Below are positions 13,009 to 26,336 of a stretch of 64,000 nt of DNA, in pieces. How positions within the stretch are numbered: position 1 is the stretch's first letter; every line of letters starts with the position of its first letter. The DNA is from Xylocopa sonorina (taxonomy: Eukaryota; Arthropoda; Insecta; Hymenoptera; Apidae). The stretch spans positions 6,688,033 through 6,752,032 of the forward strand of contig NC_135194.1 of assembly GCF_050948175.1 (NCBI RefSeq). Direction: 5' to 3'. The translations under genes and the position numbers were made by a program. The notes beneath the pieces are model-generated. The model did not search any database. It was not told where the DNA came from and was given only the letters and a program-made list of their open reading frames with translations.

Positions 13009-16000
13009 ATGGCAGATAAAGCTATTATGAAGGTAAAACTACATAAATATATTTCACACTTCAATCAAATTCCGGTATCTTGAAATTCTATAATCGTTTT
13101 ACATACTTATTACTTTAAATATGTAGCAAATAGCTGAACAAAAGCTAAAAGCATTTTCAATTGGTACAATGGGTAAAAGACCATTAAGTAAGAAGGAATT
13201 AGAAGAACAACGTAAAAAAGAGCAAGAACAAGCTGCGGCTCAGGTAAGTGAACAACTTAATCTGTTGTCTACAGAAAATTCTAATTATAAGTAGTTAAAT
13301 ATTTATCCGTTTATTGATACGTAGGCTTTCGAAGAATTTGTGGCAACTTTTCAAGAAACACCTAATAAGACAACAAGTAAAGTCTGGGTAAAAGCAGGAA
13401 CTTATGATGCAGGAAAACGACGTAAGTAAATCTTATTGTACAATTGTATTTCGTTTGTTGTACCCATTACTGAACGGCTTTAATATTAGGTAAAGTGTAT
13501 GATTTAAATTTAAAGTGTAATATTCCGGTAATTTTTTTTCTGTTATCTTTTGAAGTAGAAGAATGTGTAAATAATCTATCTTTAAAGTTATGTGAACTGT
13601 TATTGATTATTTTATAAAAGTATAACTGTATTTATTCACTAACAGAAGAAGATACAAGAGAAAAAGGAAAACTTTACAAACCGCAATCAAAAATATCAGA
13701 GCTTGTTGATAGTAGATCGTCAGCTGAACAAGCACAAGAGTATGCAAGATTATTAGGGTCGAATGAAAGGAAATTAGATAGGTTGGGAAAAAAGAAAAAG
13801 GAAGGTGAGAAGAAAAAGAGTAATCTTGAATTATTTAAAGAGGAATTGAAAATGATACAAGAGGAACGGGAAGAGAGGCATAAATATAAAGGTGTAGTGA
13901 AAAATGTTATTTCTACCCAATCAGAAGATCCAATGTTAGCAGCTTTAAAATGTGTTGAAGGTAATTTGATATATTTAATTTTAATAATTTGAAGAAGGTG
14001 ATATGTTTAATATCACCTTGAATTGATATGTTTAATATCATCATCTATATAGGTAATTTGATATATTTAATCATAAACCCATAGTCTTTTGTAAATTTTT
14101 TGATAGGCAACTTTATAATAATGAACAAAACTTTTTTATTGTATCAGACACACAGATACATTACTATAACACAAATCATTATTTTTTATCTTTATATTAA
14201 CAATCTAAATTTATTAAAATATATTAGGTGGTACATCATCACATCCTGATTCACGAAAAAATAACCTACATAACCTTGTTGATGATCCACGTCTCCTAGC
14301 CCTGATTTATGAGGGTAAACAGTACCCTTTTTTAGAATTTCCTTTATGCCCTCTTTCCAATATTAAATTTACATTGAAATTTTAGAAATATTGTGTCTCT
14401 TTTTAGATGGTTCATTTGACAATGGCGATCCTAATACCACAAATTTGTATTTGGGAAATTTAAATCCAAAGGTATAAATATTATTTTTACTACAATACAG
14501 TAGTTACTCATTCATTACACTCCCGATCAAGTGTCTGTTCTTTACGTGAACTTTATTTATCAAATTGCATTCTTTGCAAAAATCTTAATTGTTGCCTAGA
14601 ATTCCAGTCCTGTTCTAGTGTCACAAATGAGTAATTACTGTGATGATAAATTATTTGTAAGTAATTTGTTGAATAAAAAATGTGTATTCATGGTTTTGAA
14701 GAAAACATAGTATGGTAACTATTATATTTTGTAACATTTACATACTAATTTTTGAAAGTCATTTTAAAATTTTCAAATAGAACTGCAATTTTTTTATAGA
14801 AATTGAAAGAGTATAGACATTTCATTAAAAAAAAGTTTCAGATTGTAATAGGCTTAGATACTTAATATCTAACTATCCCTTCACAAGATAAGTTAATCAC
14901 TCAATTTTATCTCTAAAATTACTGGTGTTTAAACTGCTATAATTTCATGAAATGAAATTGTATGACAGTCTATTTAGATTAAAAATTCACGAATTTTGCA
15001 AATTTACACTAATCATTTTAACATGTACTTATGTTTAAACCTATGTTTAAACATGTACTTCGCACATACTAAGTATATAAGTTATGCTTTGGTTTCTTTT
15101 AATACCAGAATTATACTTTTTATTTAACATAGAATAAAATGATGACAAAAAGATTGTACACGAATTTCAAAGAAAATCTTAAATTGTCTTTACAAGATGG
15201 TATGTAAACAATGTAAGAAAAGCTATTGCAGTGTATACTTGCTTTCAAAACAAAATATTTTTCTAATTTCATTTTATATATGTTTCATAGTAATAACTTA
15301 CAAATAATTTTTTGTCACAAATTAAATGTGAAGTATCTTATATATGCATAGGATGTTAATATTTAAATGATAAAATATAGTAATAAACTGTGCAATATTT
15401 TATGCAAAACAGAACATATTAAAAAATTATATGTATTATATTATTTTTATAGAAATATGAAAATGAGATATTTAGCATTCTAATTTTATATAAAATACTC
15501 TGTGCATAAAATAAACTTATACAGATCAATTAATTTTATTTTTATGTTTAACGTAGATTACAGAACAACAATTAATGGAAATATTTGGTAAATATGGTCC
15601 ACTAGCTAGTATTAAAATCATGTGGCCACGTAGCGATGAAGAAAAAGCCAGACAAAGAAATTGTGGTTTTGTTGCATTTATGAGTCGTAAAGATGGAGAA
15701 CGGGCATTAAAAAATTTGAATGGTAAGACAATGATAAGATTATAATGGAATTTCTAAAAAAGGTTCTTTCATATTGCATTCAATTTACTGATAAAAGTTA
15801 AAGTGTTAGATATTTACTGATGATAAAAATTGGTGATACATGTATATGTAATGAGTGTATGTGTATATATGTCCATATGTATGTACTACATACATGTATG
15901 TGTGTAATTATAAAATTATAAAAGTTATTTATTATAATATGAAATACGAAATAGGTCGTGATATAATGCAGTATGAGATGAAATTAGGTTGGGGAAAAAG

Positions 16001-19000
16001 TGTACCAATACCACCTTACCCCATTTATATTCCACCTGCTTTGATGGAAATTACACAACCACCACCACCATCTGGTCTTCCATTTAATGCTCAACCGCAT
16101 CGCCGTGATAGACATAAGGTATACGAAATAAAAGTAACATTAATATTAATTAAGAAATATTGATGACTTGTATTATACAATTTTCATTGTATAAGCTAAA
16201 AGAAGATAATGACTGGAGAAAATATTTAATAATGCTCTTTGTATAGTTTTCATATAATTTATTCATGTAAATATTGTGAATTTGTAGAGTTTATAATTAC
16301 TAGACTTGATTCTATAGAGTTGAATATTTAAATGTATCTTATTTGCTATAATTATTTCCCCAAAATATTAATACATGGTTTTTACTATTAAATAAGTAGA
16401 AAAAAAGTAAAAATGGTCAATAATTTATAGTGGATTATATGAAAATTCTAATAAAATTCTTATGATTCTATAAATTTGATCTCAGGTACCTCGCATTCGT
16501 AATCTTCAAACTGCAGACTCTCAGGAAAAGGAAAATTTAGAGAAGGTAACTTTCTTTCTATCAGCAAAAGATTTTAATTTCCTGCAAAAACTTATTAAAG
16601 AATTTCATGTACAATTAATATTAGTGTTTAAATTAAATAATTTTTATTATGAAGATAAAATTTTGATAGTAATGTTATACTACTATAATGTTAAAAGAAT
16701 ATTTTGATTTAGCCACTAAAAATGTGTTAACTATCAGTTAAAGTGAAAAATATTTTTAGTCAGTCAACATATGGGGAGGAAGGGTTTTAAATGACAAGAA
16801 TTCGTATAGCTTTAGACAATACAATAAAAACAATAGTATTGGCAGTAACAAAGAAGAGGTTGTTCAATGTTATTGTAGAAATTGAAAAAATCAACAAAAT
16901 TATGAAAAGTACCTTTTGAATGGAACTGTGTATGGTATGACATGAATGATTAATTAGGTTCTGATATGAACAACTGAAAATTCAGTGTTCATTTTAATTA
17001 AATGAAAACATGACATTTTCTGGAATATATTTATTAGGATTTCTAGTATAAATCTTATTTTTATTTATTAAAATAATTTAGCTTCTGTTCTGAAGAGTTT
17101 TAGTTAATGTGATTTTATTTTATATCACTAAATAAATAAATAAGATTGGAACAAAAATATCGTTAAACAAGTAAAATAATAATTTTATAGTTTATGATGT
17201 TTAGATGAATCTATGTTCAGTGTCAAATTTGAACAAAGTGGCAGGTTTTTAGAGTTTAAATTGTTTTGTGCCGTTTCTAAATAAAATAATTTTTCTATTC
17301 AATTTTATTTTTTATTTCATTTTTTTTACAAATTCAAATGCAATCTAAATTACATATATGTAGGTATAGTATCGTAAATAGGAATGTATATTTGATCAGT
17401 ATTATGTTGTCATAGATTTATTAATCCCAGGAGAATATAAATGGATATGTTTATTTGGGAAATAAACTTAGATTACTTTTATTTCTACTAATACATTTAA
17501 AAAAGAAGAAGATAATGAATAGAGACTACATACCAGTTGTAACGTTAAAGTGTATTCAAACTTAAGTGTTTTATTTGAAATATAAATTAATGAAATATAC
17601 ACTATTTATATTTTATATATGTGTGATTAACATATTCATTATTTTTGTTCGTAATAATTTTTGAAGCCATAAAATTATGCTTATAAAATAACATTGTTTT
17701 CCATATTAATATTTTAATATTTTTTGTAGTGATGTTATATTTATCAATATTTTTGTAAACTTATTATGTGGTAAAGTATATTGTTTTCTGATTCAAAACA
17801 GTATTATTCAGATTGTATATAGTATCAACTACATTAAGAATAATTTCTGGATTTATTTAACAAAGTTTCTTATTGTGATTGAATAAAAATTATGACAGTC
17901 TAATTAAATGCATTTTTTAATAGCAATATACTCTTTCTGATAACGGTGCTAGTTATTTTATTTCCATTTATCAGTGTGTTTATATATGTAATATCTTTTT
18001 TATTCATGTTTATAGTTAAATAAAATATTACCAATCTCTTTAGTAAATATTGAACTTTATAACTTTTATTAATATTTATAAATGTAATGCATGTACTTAA
18101 ATATATAAAAAGACATGGCACTGTTTCTTTTAAATATAGTATTTTTTTTATCAATGATTAAAAGTTTACTGTAATTTATCTGTTGCAAATTACATTGTAC
18201 TGAATTCATGATAATGCTTGGGGTGGATCAATTTGGACTGGAACATTCAATTAACTATAATTGCTGTGCTGTATTGGTGATTGCCATAGGTTTTGCAAAA
18301 TGCAGTTGTCAAAGTGGTTATTCCAACAGAAAGGTACATTTTTATTATATTGATCAAACAGTAAATATTAAAACATACTAGAGCACATGTGTTAAACAAT
18401 TATGTTATCATATTTATAAATGTTATACTTAAAAGATGTTATTAAATTTATACAAAATTTGTGAACATTTATGTTATAGAAATTTAGTTATGTTAATACA
18501 TAGAATGGTAGAATTTGTAATTCGGGAGGGCCCAATGTTTGAAGCAATGATCATGAATCGAGAATTAAATAATCCTATGTTTAGGTTTGTATAATTGTAA
18601 ATTTTTATACAAAAAGATATTTGTATTAATATATTATTGCTTCTATTTTTAAATAATAATTTAATTTCAGATTTTTATTTGAAAATTACTCTCCAGCACA
18701 TATTTACTACCGTTGGAAATTGTATTCTATATTACAAGGAGATGGGCAAAAAGAATGGCACACTGAAGACTTTAGAATGTTTAAGGGTGGAAGTGTATGG
18801 AGACCACCTCCCATTAATCCATGGACACAGGGGATGCCCGATGAGTTGATTGAAATAGAGGAAAGACAAGAACCTAGAAGAGGCAGTTTATCGAACAGGT
18901 GCTATATAATAGAATATTTTTACTAATTTTGTTTACTACTTATATCATTTTAAAAAATATTTTCTGATTATAGTCAAAGAGACCGATTAGAAGACTTATT

Positions 19001-22000
19001 GAGGAACATATCACCTGAAAGGATAAAAGTTGCAGAAGCAATGGTATTTTGTATAGAACATGCTGAAGCAGCAGAAGAAATATGTGATTGTGTTTCGGAA
19101 TCACTATCAATACTGCAAACTCCTGTCAATAAAAAAATTGCGAGATTATATCTTATATCTGATATATTACATAACTGTGGTGTGAAAGTAAATAACGCTA
19201 CTATTTATCGAAAGGCGTAAGCAGTTTTATTTTAAAATATAATACGTTTAAGTAATATAAAATTTTATGAAATATGATATATTAATTTATAATTAACACA
19301 CAAATTTTGTTAGTATAATTAATGTTAACAAATCTTATTAATATTAATATAAATTAATATTAACAGGTTTGAAACTCGACTTTTAGATATATTTAATGAA
19401 GTCCATCAAGCTTATAAGCAGTTTGACAGTAGATTAAAAGCAGAAGGATTTAAAGTTCGCGTAATGAGAATGTTTAAGGCATGGGAAGATTGGGCAGTTT
19501 ATCCGCGAGATTTTCTTGTTAAATTGCAAAATACTTTCCTTGGTCTTATTTTGGTAAAGCTAATCTATATGTACATATATATAGATTACATATGTATCTA
19601 CGTATACATATTATACACATTTCCTTTTTCCTAAGGATATAAGAAAAATAGGTTTGTAAATTTATTTGTAGGTTGATGAACCAGAACCAGAAAATGATGA
19701 TGATATTGATGGAGCACCTTTATCAGATGTAGATGGAGATGGTGTAGAAGATTTAGATGGTGTACCACTGGATGGTGCTGCTCTGCTTAAAGGTGCTATG
19801 AAACATGGTTTAACACCACAAACAACGTCCAACTATGATGACATTGATGGTGTACCTAGTAAGAATGTTAAAATTTATTCTACAATTTATTCTACAATTT
19901 CATTGAATGATATTAATACTTAACTATTTCTTATATATTTGTAATTATGATATATTAACCCTATTGTACATTATATGTCCTATTTGTGTTTCCAGTGGAT
20001 GAGGATATAGATGGTGTACCTATGGATGAAGATGATTCTTCAAACGCACAAAGTAAAGATGATGAAAAAAAACCAACAATTCCTGCGGGTTTTGTTCCAT
20101 CTCGTTGGGAAACTGTTGATCCAGATCAGGTTGAAACAATTATCTCATGAGAAGAAATCGCGATTGAAACAACAACTTTTCCATTAAATCTAGTATTAGA
20201 TTTAAATTTTGATGTTTAATGAATACAAATTATAACATACGAGAGACTTCTGATTAATCATTTTTCTAAGGAATAACTCGACATCCGTTGCTTAGTACAC
20301 TGTTTAGCATTCTCCTTTCTGTTTTTATAAAATATTTTGTCATATATATTAGGTTGAGGCGCAAGCTATGACAACCAGTAAATGGGAAGAATTAGGGCAA
20401 AATGATGATTCAAATTCTCAAGATACCAGTATGGATTCCAGGTAATACACAAATGTTTATCTACTTCGTACTTCTTCAAATAATTCCACGCATTCAATAA
20501 TAATCATACCGAGGAGGTATAAGTAATCTTCATGTATTCCAACAAATATAACTCAGTATTTTAAAGTAAAAAGTCTTGTTATTATTTACAATATTACTTG
20601 GTTCAATAGTGGTAGAGACTATAACGAAGAAAGACGAAGTCGATTGCGTGAAATTGAAGTTAAAATAATGCAATATCAAGATGAATTAGAAAGTGGTAGA
20701 AGAACATTAAAATCCGGTATGACGATTCAGGGACAGGTAGAACATTATAGAAAAAAACTTATAAGGAAGGTAAAATTTTTATTTCTTATTAGATTTTGTT
20801 ATATTTTTATAAAATCGTATTTTTTTTAAAAAGAAAATTTTTTGTTATGTAGAGTGAGAGGGAGATGAAGGATATAAAAAGCGAGGAACGTGATGATGAA
20901 CGGCGAAGAGAAAAGAAGAGAAGTACAACCCCAGAATCTCCATGCCACTATAGGGATAGAAGACGAAATTCAACAAGTCCATCGTCTAAAATTAATAGAT
21001 ATAGGTATGTATTTTTCCAATAGATATTTTATTAATTTTTCTAATTAGTATGACGGTAAAGATTTTTATTTTTAAAAGTAAAACAGTGTGTATAATCGTT
21101 CATTTGTGTGTATAAACAACATATAAATGAGTAGATATATTATAGGTGAAAATTATCCTTTGAGAAACTAATTTTCATGTTAATTTCTGTAGCTTTATGT
21201 ACAAAAAAATTATACACAGATGAAGTGATCTTTACTTGCCTTGAGTCCTAGATAGTAATCCTAGATTTGTAGGATTAGCGTTCTACTTGTGTTCTGTTTA
21301 TATATGCTAGGAGAAGAAGTATCATTTGAACCCCGGTTTAGGCAGTCCAATCGGCCGATTCTTTTTCTCCTATTTATACAAATTTATCTAATACACATAT
21401 AGTATTAAATTACAGATCAATACATATTAATAATTTTATGTGTATTTAATTTAACTTCATAATGTTTTTACAAAATTTATATTTAAAATTACTGTTTTCT
21501 TGACATAAGAAAAAAACCAATCAAAATATTTTTAACCCTTTGCACTCCGTTGTCGCCGCTACGGCGACACGTATTATAGTCCATAGCACTCCGTTCTCGC
21601 CGCTGCGGCGACACGGCACGCCAGCATCTACAGGCAACATTGTATCTTTATACGGGTAGGAAGATGTTTCGGCACGCGCTAACGATAAGTGTCATCGGTC
21701 TGGCGACCGAGCTTGCTCCGTTTCTTTCAATCGTATTTTTGTCTGTCAGCGTAAAACACGAAAAAATGAAATTTGAAAGGCGACCAGACCACCGCTATTG
21801 AGCATAAGTCTGATTTATCGTAGGGTTCTCCTGAACTGATCCAATTTTTCAAGCTTTTTTTCACGGATGATCTTATTGATGATATAATAAGACAAACGAA
21901 TAACTATGCACAATATCTGTGTGGACGAATCGATAGTGCAGTTTAAAGGGAAGTCTCACGTCGGAATGTCTTGTTCGTCCGGATCTACCGGTTACGACAA

Positions 22001-25000
22001 GGATTCCGCTACATTTGTATCAGAAACTCCTAAATAAAATTCCCAAGGCAGAGGGATATCATATGTTTACGGACAGGTATTATACCAGTATACCTTTGGC
22101 AGAGGAATTAATGAAAATGATGTGCCACTTAACTGGAACTATAAAAACAAATAGAAAAGGTATTCCAAAGATACCGAAAAAAAAGTTTTCACAGCAGGAA
22201 ACCTATATTAGAAAAAAAGGGGAAGCTATGTTTTTAGCCTGGAAAGACAAAAGAGTCGTTTCCCTTTTGAGCACGTGGAATGATGCTGGAATGATGACAG
22301 CAAGATGAATTCTGCGAGGAGGGAAGGAGATAAACATTAGGAAACCTAATGCAATTGTAAGCTATACAGCTTCCATGGGCGGCGTTGATCGAGCTGATCA
22401 ATACGCAGCCACATATTGTTTTTTGAGAAAATCACTGAGGTGGTGGAGGAAAATGTTTTTTTGGGGCATGGAAGTTTGTGTGATCAATTCATATATTATA
22501 TATAAGACTGTAAAAAAAAAATCGAAATGAGAAACCATTGACACATTTGAAATATGTGAAACTGCTAGTAGATCAACTAGTTAACGATTTTCGACAAGAA
22601 AGATCGAGAGCTTCATCTTCTGCATCTGCATCTGTTGAGATAAGGCTAAACGGGAAGCTTCACGTAATGCGGAAGGGCAAAAAACAGATTGTGTCGTTTG
22701 CTCTAACAGGCAGAAGAAAGGTGAAAGGCATGAAACCAGTGAATATTGTGATACTTGTCCTGGCAAGCCACGAATGCATCTTTGGGGATTACTGTTATAT
22801 TCTTTACAACGTAATTTTGTTAATAAAACATAGCTTTCAAATGTATCCAAGCTTTCTTTAATGACACGGCAGGGTCTTTGAGCTTCCTCAATTGCGCGGT
22901 CGCAACATTATAAACACTTTCGGAGTAGCTGATGGTCATGATCAAAATGTTCCGGAGTAGCTGAAACCTCTTGCTAAAAAGTGCGCGGAGTGCAAAGGGT
23001 TAAAATTCAGCAAACTTTTGTATATTGGTTATAGTAAGGTAAGGAAAGTGATGAAAATATTGTCACTACTTAGGAAAATAATAATGTATTGTTAGTGTTC
23101 CTCACAAAACAACAATTTTTTGATACTCTGCAAGGAAAATCATACTGTAAGCATCAAATTTAGTGAGGTGGCTGCTTTTAGTATTCATGAGATGAACTCC
23201 GAGTATATTGTGCATTTAAAAGAGGACTAATTACTGATGCATCTACATACATTTTAAAAGTAATAGATAATTTATTACATATAATTGTCTATTGAATATT
23301 ACTAATTATCTTTATTCCTCTTATACATTTTGAAGCATAGGGTATAGTTAAACTGTTAGCTGTACAGGTGGACATCAAATTTTAAATTCATGGGTCGTCA
23401 GTTATGATCTTGTCTTCCTAAATTTTTATTTCGTTGTTTTTTTATCTACAATTATATGGATTGACTTTAACTTAGGGATCAGTTTATATTTTAAAACCTA
23501 ACCTAACACGCTCTGTGTTCCTAAGGGGTTAAATACATTGCAAGGAAATAATTTCAAACATATCTTATGAAAATAAACAGATATAGTTTGTTGGATGAGA
23601 TTAGCCATAATTCGAAAACAAAATTAAAAGAGATGTATGTTTATATGAACTTTTATTATTTGTTTTTTATTATTTTGATAAGTACAATATTGTGTACTTT
23701 GTGTGAAATACACTGTAGAGTGTGCTTTGTTTAATTGGAGACAATGAAATATTTTCTGAGGGATTAATGTTCTATAAAAAGTGGTTTTACAAAAGTTATT
23801 TGGTATTAAAATGGATTAGGTACCAATGATGTAAATAATAGGGTGATATAAATAGCTTTTTGTTAAGTCTAATGGTGAAAGATTTATCAAAGTGATTTTT
23901 TATCCACATCACTGTAGCATCTGCTGAATTGAATATAATGACCTGCTACATGATTTTATTCCATGTAAAAGAATGTAAAGAATTAGACTAAAAGTAGTTA
24001 AACATTGCTAAAAGAAATACTACATTGTCTAGTTGCATAAAACAATACTAATTGGGCTTTATATTATAAACAGGGATGGAAATTTTCTTATAGGAAAAAC
24101 ACTTGGATGAAAGTGTTCAATTTAAAATTTGCTGGTAATATCTCTGAACAATTAATCTTGTCTTGTATTATGGTTTTTGCTGGTCTTAATTCTGAATGCC
24201 CGTTTCAACTTTTAACGAGCATTTGATTTTCGAACTAATAAAATAAGGATCCATGTTTCATTTGCCTGAGTTGAGTTTTATTGTTAAAAAGTTGCTTTTT
24301 CCTAGGATTACCTTCTTGTTCAAACATAGTCTTCTTCAGGTTGCTAGATATACCTTTAGGTTCCTACTTCATTTACATTATATACAATAAAATTTTGTGT
24401 ATTTGCTTCTCTTAATGACTAGGTTTTGAAACTATAATGGACCAATCTGGAGTACTACTGTCCTTGAGGAATAAGTTTTTTATTGATGTTTCATACATTC
24501 TCCAACTTGTCCTAAATACTGAAGTGGTGTCACATACCTTTTCAAAGATTGTTGCTTTGAATAGTATACCTTCTCCTAGAGTTTCTAATTTCTCTCAATT
24601 ACCTGGACTCTCATTCCATCTTTTTTTTTCTACTTTTATCTATATTCCTTTTATGATTTATTATATCTTTTTTATTATCACCCTGTACATGAATTTGTAC
24701 TATGTATAAGAATAACTTGAAATTGGCTTTCTCATCACAAAAAAATTTTGTTCATATGCTTGAAACTCTTCAATAAATTAATTATTTCATTACTAAATTA
24801 AATATTTATATACATTAAATTAAGTATTTAATTGGCAAATAATATATGTTAATCAACGTACAAACATTACAATTAAGAATTTGTACATATTTATAGTTAA
24901 AGTATATAAGCATGATTTGGTGCTACAATTTCTGACAAGGTACAATGAAATAAGCTGCGTTTCACAAACGTTAGAAAACAATTTCACTATAGGGTACACT

Positions 25001-25527
25001 ACAAATTTATTGACCTTCTCTTTGGAGAACTATACGAATTTAGTTCGGTTAGGTGGTTTTTACATTTCTTTTACTACAGGGGTTTAAACAAGTTGGCTCT
25101 CCATTAACTCGTTTAAGTACCCTTTTTGTGCATCTATATATTATGTAAACAAAAGGAGACAATAATTCTGTCTATAAAATACTAATGCATGAAATTAAAC
25201 TGAAATATTACAATCCAACTTAAATAGATTTTTTAAATAAATTTCAGATCACGTAGTAGGTCACCACGGGGTAAACGCAGATCACGATCGCCACACAAAA
25301 AGAGAGTGCCAGTGACACCATCTCCACCAAGAATTCGACGGACGCCTTCACCTTCTTTCTCATCCAGAGTGTCTCGTAGATCGCCAACTAATGAACGGAT
25401 TGATAGAAAAAGAAGGGCTAGATCGCCATCATTATCACCACCACCTCCACCACGTACTTCAAAACATAGAGCTAACAGTCCTCCTTCCCCATCAACACGC
25501 AAACATAGACATAAGCATAAATATTAA
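13009..25527 (+). CDS. U2surp: U2 snRNP-associated SURP motif-containing protein (SR140)
   Basis: Nuclear splicing factor associated with the U2 snRNP. Twenty coding exons join in phase to 2904 nt, 967 aa (human about 1029): 13009-13032, 13127-13243, 13325-13421, 13646-13960, 14228-14314, 14407-14471, 15557-15722, 15955-16118, 16486-16545, 18290-18333, 18480-18584, 18671-18898, 18974-19216, 19367-19553, 19672-19858, 19996-20129, 20353-20441, 20610-20769, 20853-21004, 25248-25527. Domains: RRM about 224-300 (LYLGNL and CGFVAF as RNP motifs), SURP about 380-425, CID about 491-630, an acidic DDDIDG repeat region about 640-710, cwf21 about 771-824, and an Arg/Ser-Pro tail 825-967 typical of SR proteins. 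The donor of exon 16 (CAG|GTTGAA) is weak, and reading through it gives VETIIS then a stop. The last intron (4.2 kb) holds a piggyBac relic. AATAAA follows 70 bases after the stop. Confidence 0.95.
20184..20205 (+). repeat. Perfect stem-loop in U2surp intron 16
   Basis: Arms TTAAATCTA and TAGATTTAA pair perfectly (9 bp) around a GTAT tetraloop, 55 bases downstream of the weak exon-16 donor. It could influence donor use; this is inference. Confidence 0.5.
21542..21615 (+). repeat. Subterminal tandem palindromic motif of the piggyBac element
   Basis: A 30-bp block beginning GCACTCCGTT occurs twice, 44 bases apart (from 21542 and from 21586). Each copy contains an inverted repeat, GTCGCCG/CGGCGAC in the first. 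Subterminal repeats of this kind are candidate transposase-binding sites; the binding role is inferred. Confidence 0.7.
21855..22530 (+). pseudogene. piggyBac transposase remnant (DDE_Tnp_1_7 type)
   Basis: Fragments in order: FTDDLIDDIIRQTNNYAQY (the N-terminal part before the catalytic core), then VDESIVQFKGKSHVG, carrying the first catalytic Asp region, then the stretch from 22015 (GYHMFTDRYYTS, second Asp region; LAWKDKRVVSLLSTW), then YTASMGGVDRADQY and WRKMFFWGMEV of the C-terminal part. The first two blocks are joined by a large internal deletion, the frame shifts near 22010, and TGA at 22306-22308 interrupts a frame that otherwise runs on to TGA at 22528-22530. The gene is dead but its family assignment is clear. 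Confidence 0.88.
23004..25247 (+). other. Rest of the last U2surp intron
   Basis: AT-rich intron sequence with no gene. A stretch near 23515-23533 ends AAGGGGTTAA, resembling a single TTAA-type element end, but no partner end was found. The ORF at 24437-24709 shows no family features. Confidence 0.5.
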
Positions 25528-25596
25528 ATTATTTTACGTTACCTTTCTTATGTTATGAGAAACTATAATCTATTGATTTTGTAACATATGCATGTC

Positions 25597-25602
25597 AATA
25601 AA
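25597..25602 (+). terminator. Polyadenylation signal of U2surp
   Basis: AATAAA 70 bases after the U2surp stop codon, in AT-rich sequence. Confidence 0.6.
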
Positions 25603-26035
25603 AATACAAAACACAAAACATTACAAAAGTAATATTATTGTTAAAAGAATTATGTATTCAACAGTATGAAATATTTGTAACATTTTTAAATATGATCATT
25701 TTAAATATGATTCTTTAATTGTCTTTAAATTCAGTCTGTGTATGTCATAAATAATTACGCTTTCCAGTATGTTACAAATTTGTAGATTAAAAACAATGAT
25801 AGGGTTTTTAACTTTAAAAAGTATATACAAATTCTAATCATATATGTAAATTTATTTGTATTACTAGTATATAATTACATTAAGAATTATTAAAAACTTG
25901 TACAAATTTAATATCAAGAAAGAAATGATTTTTTAATTTATTTTGTGTTGCAGTAACAAGAAGTGAAGAACACAAATAATTATGCAATGAATTTCAGGTA
26001 TCAAGAATCAGGTATATTGGGCATGAGACAACATT
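25603..26035. other. AT-rich spacer after U2surp
   Basis: No gene or repeat seen. Sharp GC rise begins just after, at the mariner relic. Confidence 0.5.
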
Positions 26036-26336
26036 AATACCGTTCCGCAACCTCTGTATTTACCTGACATGGTCCCATGTGACTTTCCTGTTCCCATGAC
26101 TCAAGTTATTACTTCGCGCAAAGCGTTTTGAGCCGATTGAGGCAATACAGGACAATTCGCAGAAGGACCTGAAGGGGATTCCAAAATTGGCCTATTTTGA
26201 AGATTGAAAGAAGCGTAGGAATATGCGTATTGCTTGCGATGGAGATTACTTTGAAGCGAATAAAATAAATATCGATGAACAATTGAACCGTTTTCGTTTT
26301 TCTGATAAATTCCTGGTACTTTTTGATCACACTGTA
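26036..26336 (+). pseudogene. mariner-type transposase C-terminal relic
   Basis: Translation around 26050-26095 gives YLPDMVPCDF, a degraded version of the SPDLAPCDF-type motif that carries the third catalytic Asp of mariner transposases. Downstream, in shifted frames, are pieces of the family's C-terminus: FEDWKKR-like and CDGDYFE-like stretches near 26195-26255. Several frameshifts and stops are present. The block ends at CACTGTA, consistent with a terminal repeat next to a TA target. The 5' part is missing. Confidence 0.7.

Larger units (their letters stand above)
21536..22999 (+). mobile_element. piggyBac-family DNA transposon relic in U2surp intron 19
   Basis: The element is bounded by perfect 14-bp inverted repeats (CCCTTTGCACTCCG ... 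CGGAGTGCAAAGGG) and by TTAA on both sides (21532-21535 and 23000-23003), the target-site duplication diagnostic of piggyBac. It is 1464 bp long, shorter than an autonomous element, and encodes only remnants of the DDE transposase in the same orientation as the host gene. Local GC is higher than in the surrounding intron. Clean ends suggest fairly recent or constrained mobility in trans; the broken ORF shows it is non-autonomous. Confidence 0.92.

Noticed and set aside
15855..16163. 102-codon plus ORF with an independent start
   Set aside because: It overlaps U2surp exon 8 in the same frame; the part before 15955 is intron and the part after 16118 is the next intron.
23515..23535. AAGGGGTTAA as an end of a second piggyBac-like MITE
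   Set aside because: No inverted partner with a matching TTAA was found within several kilobases.
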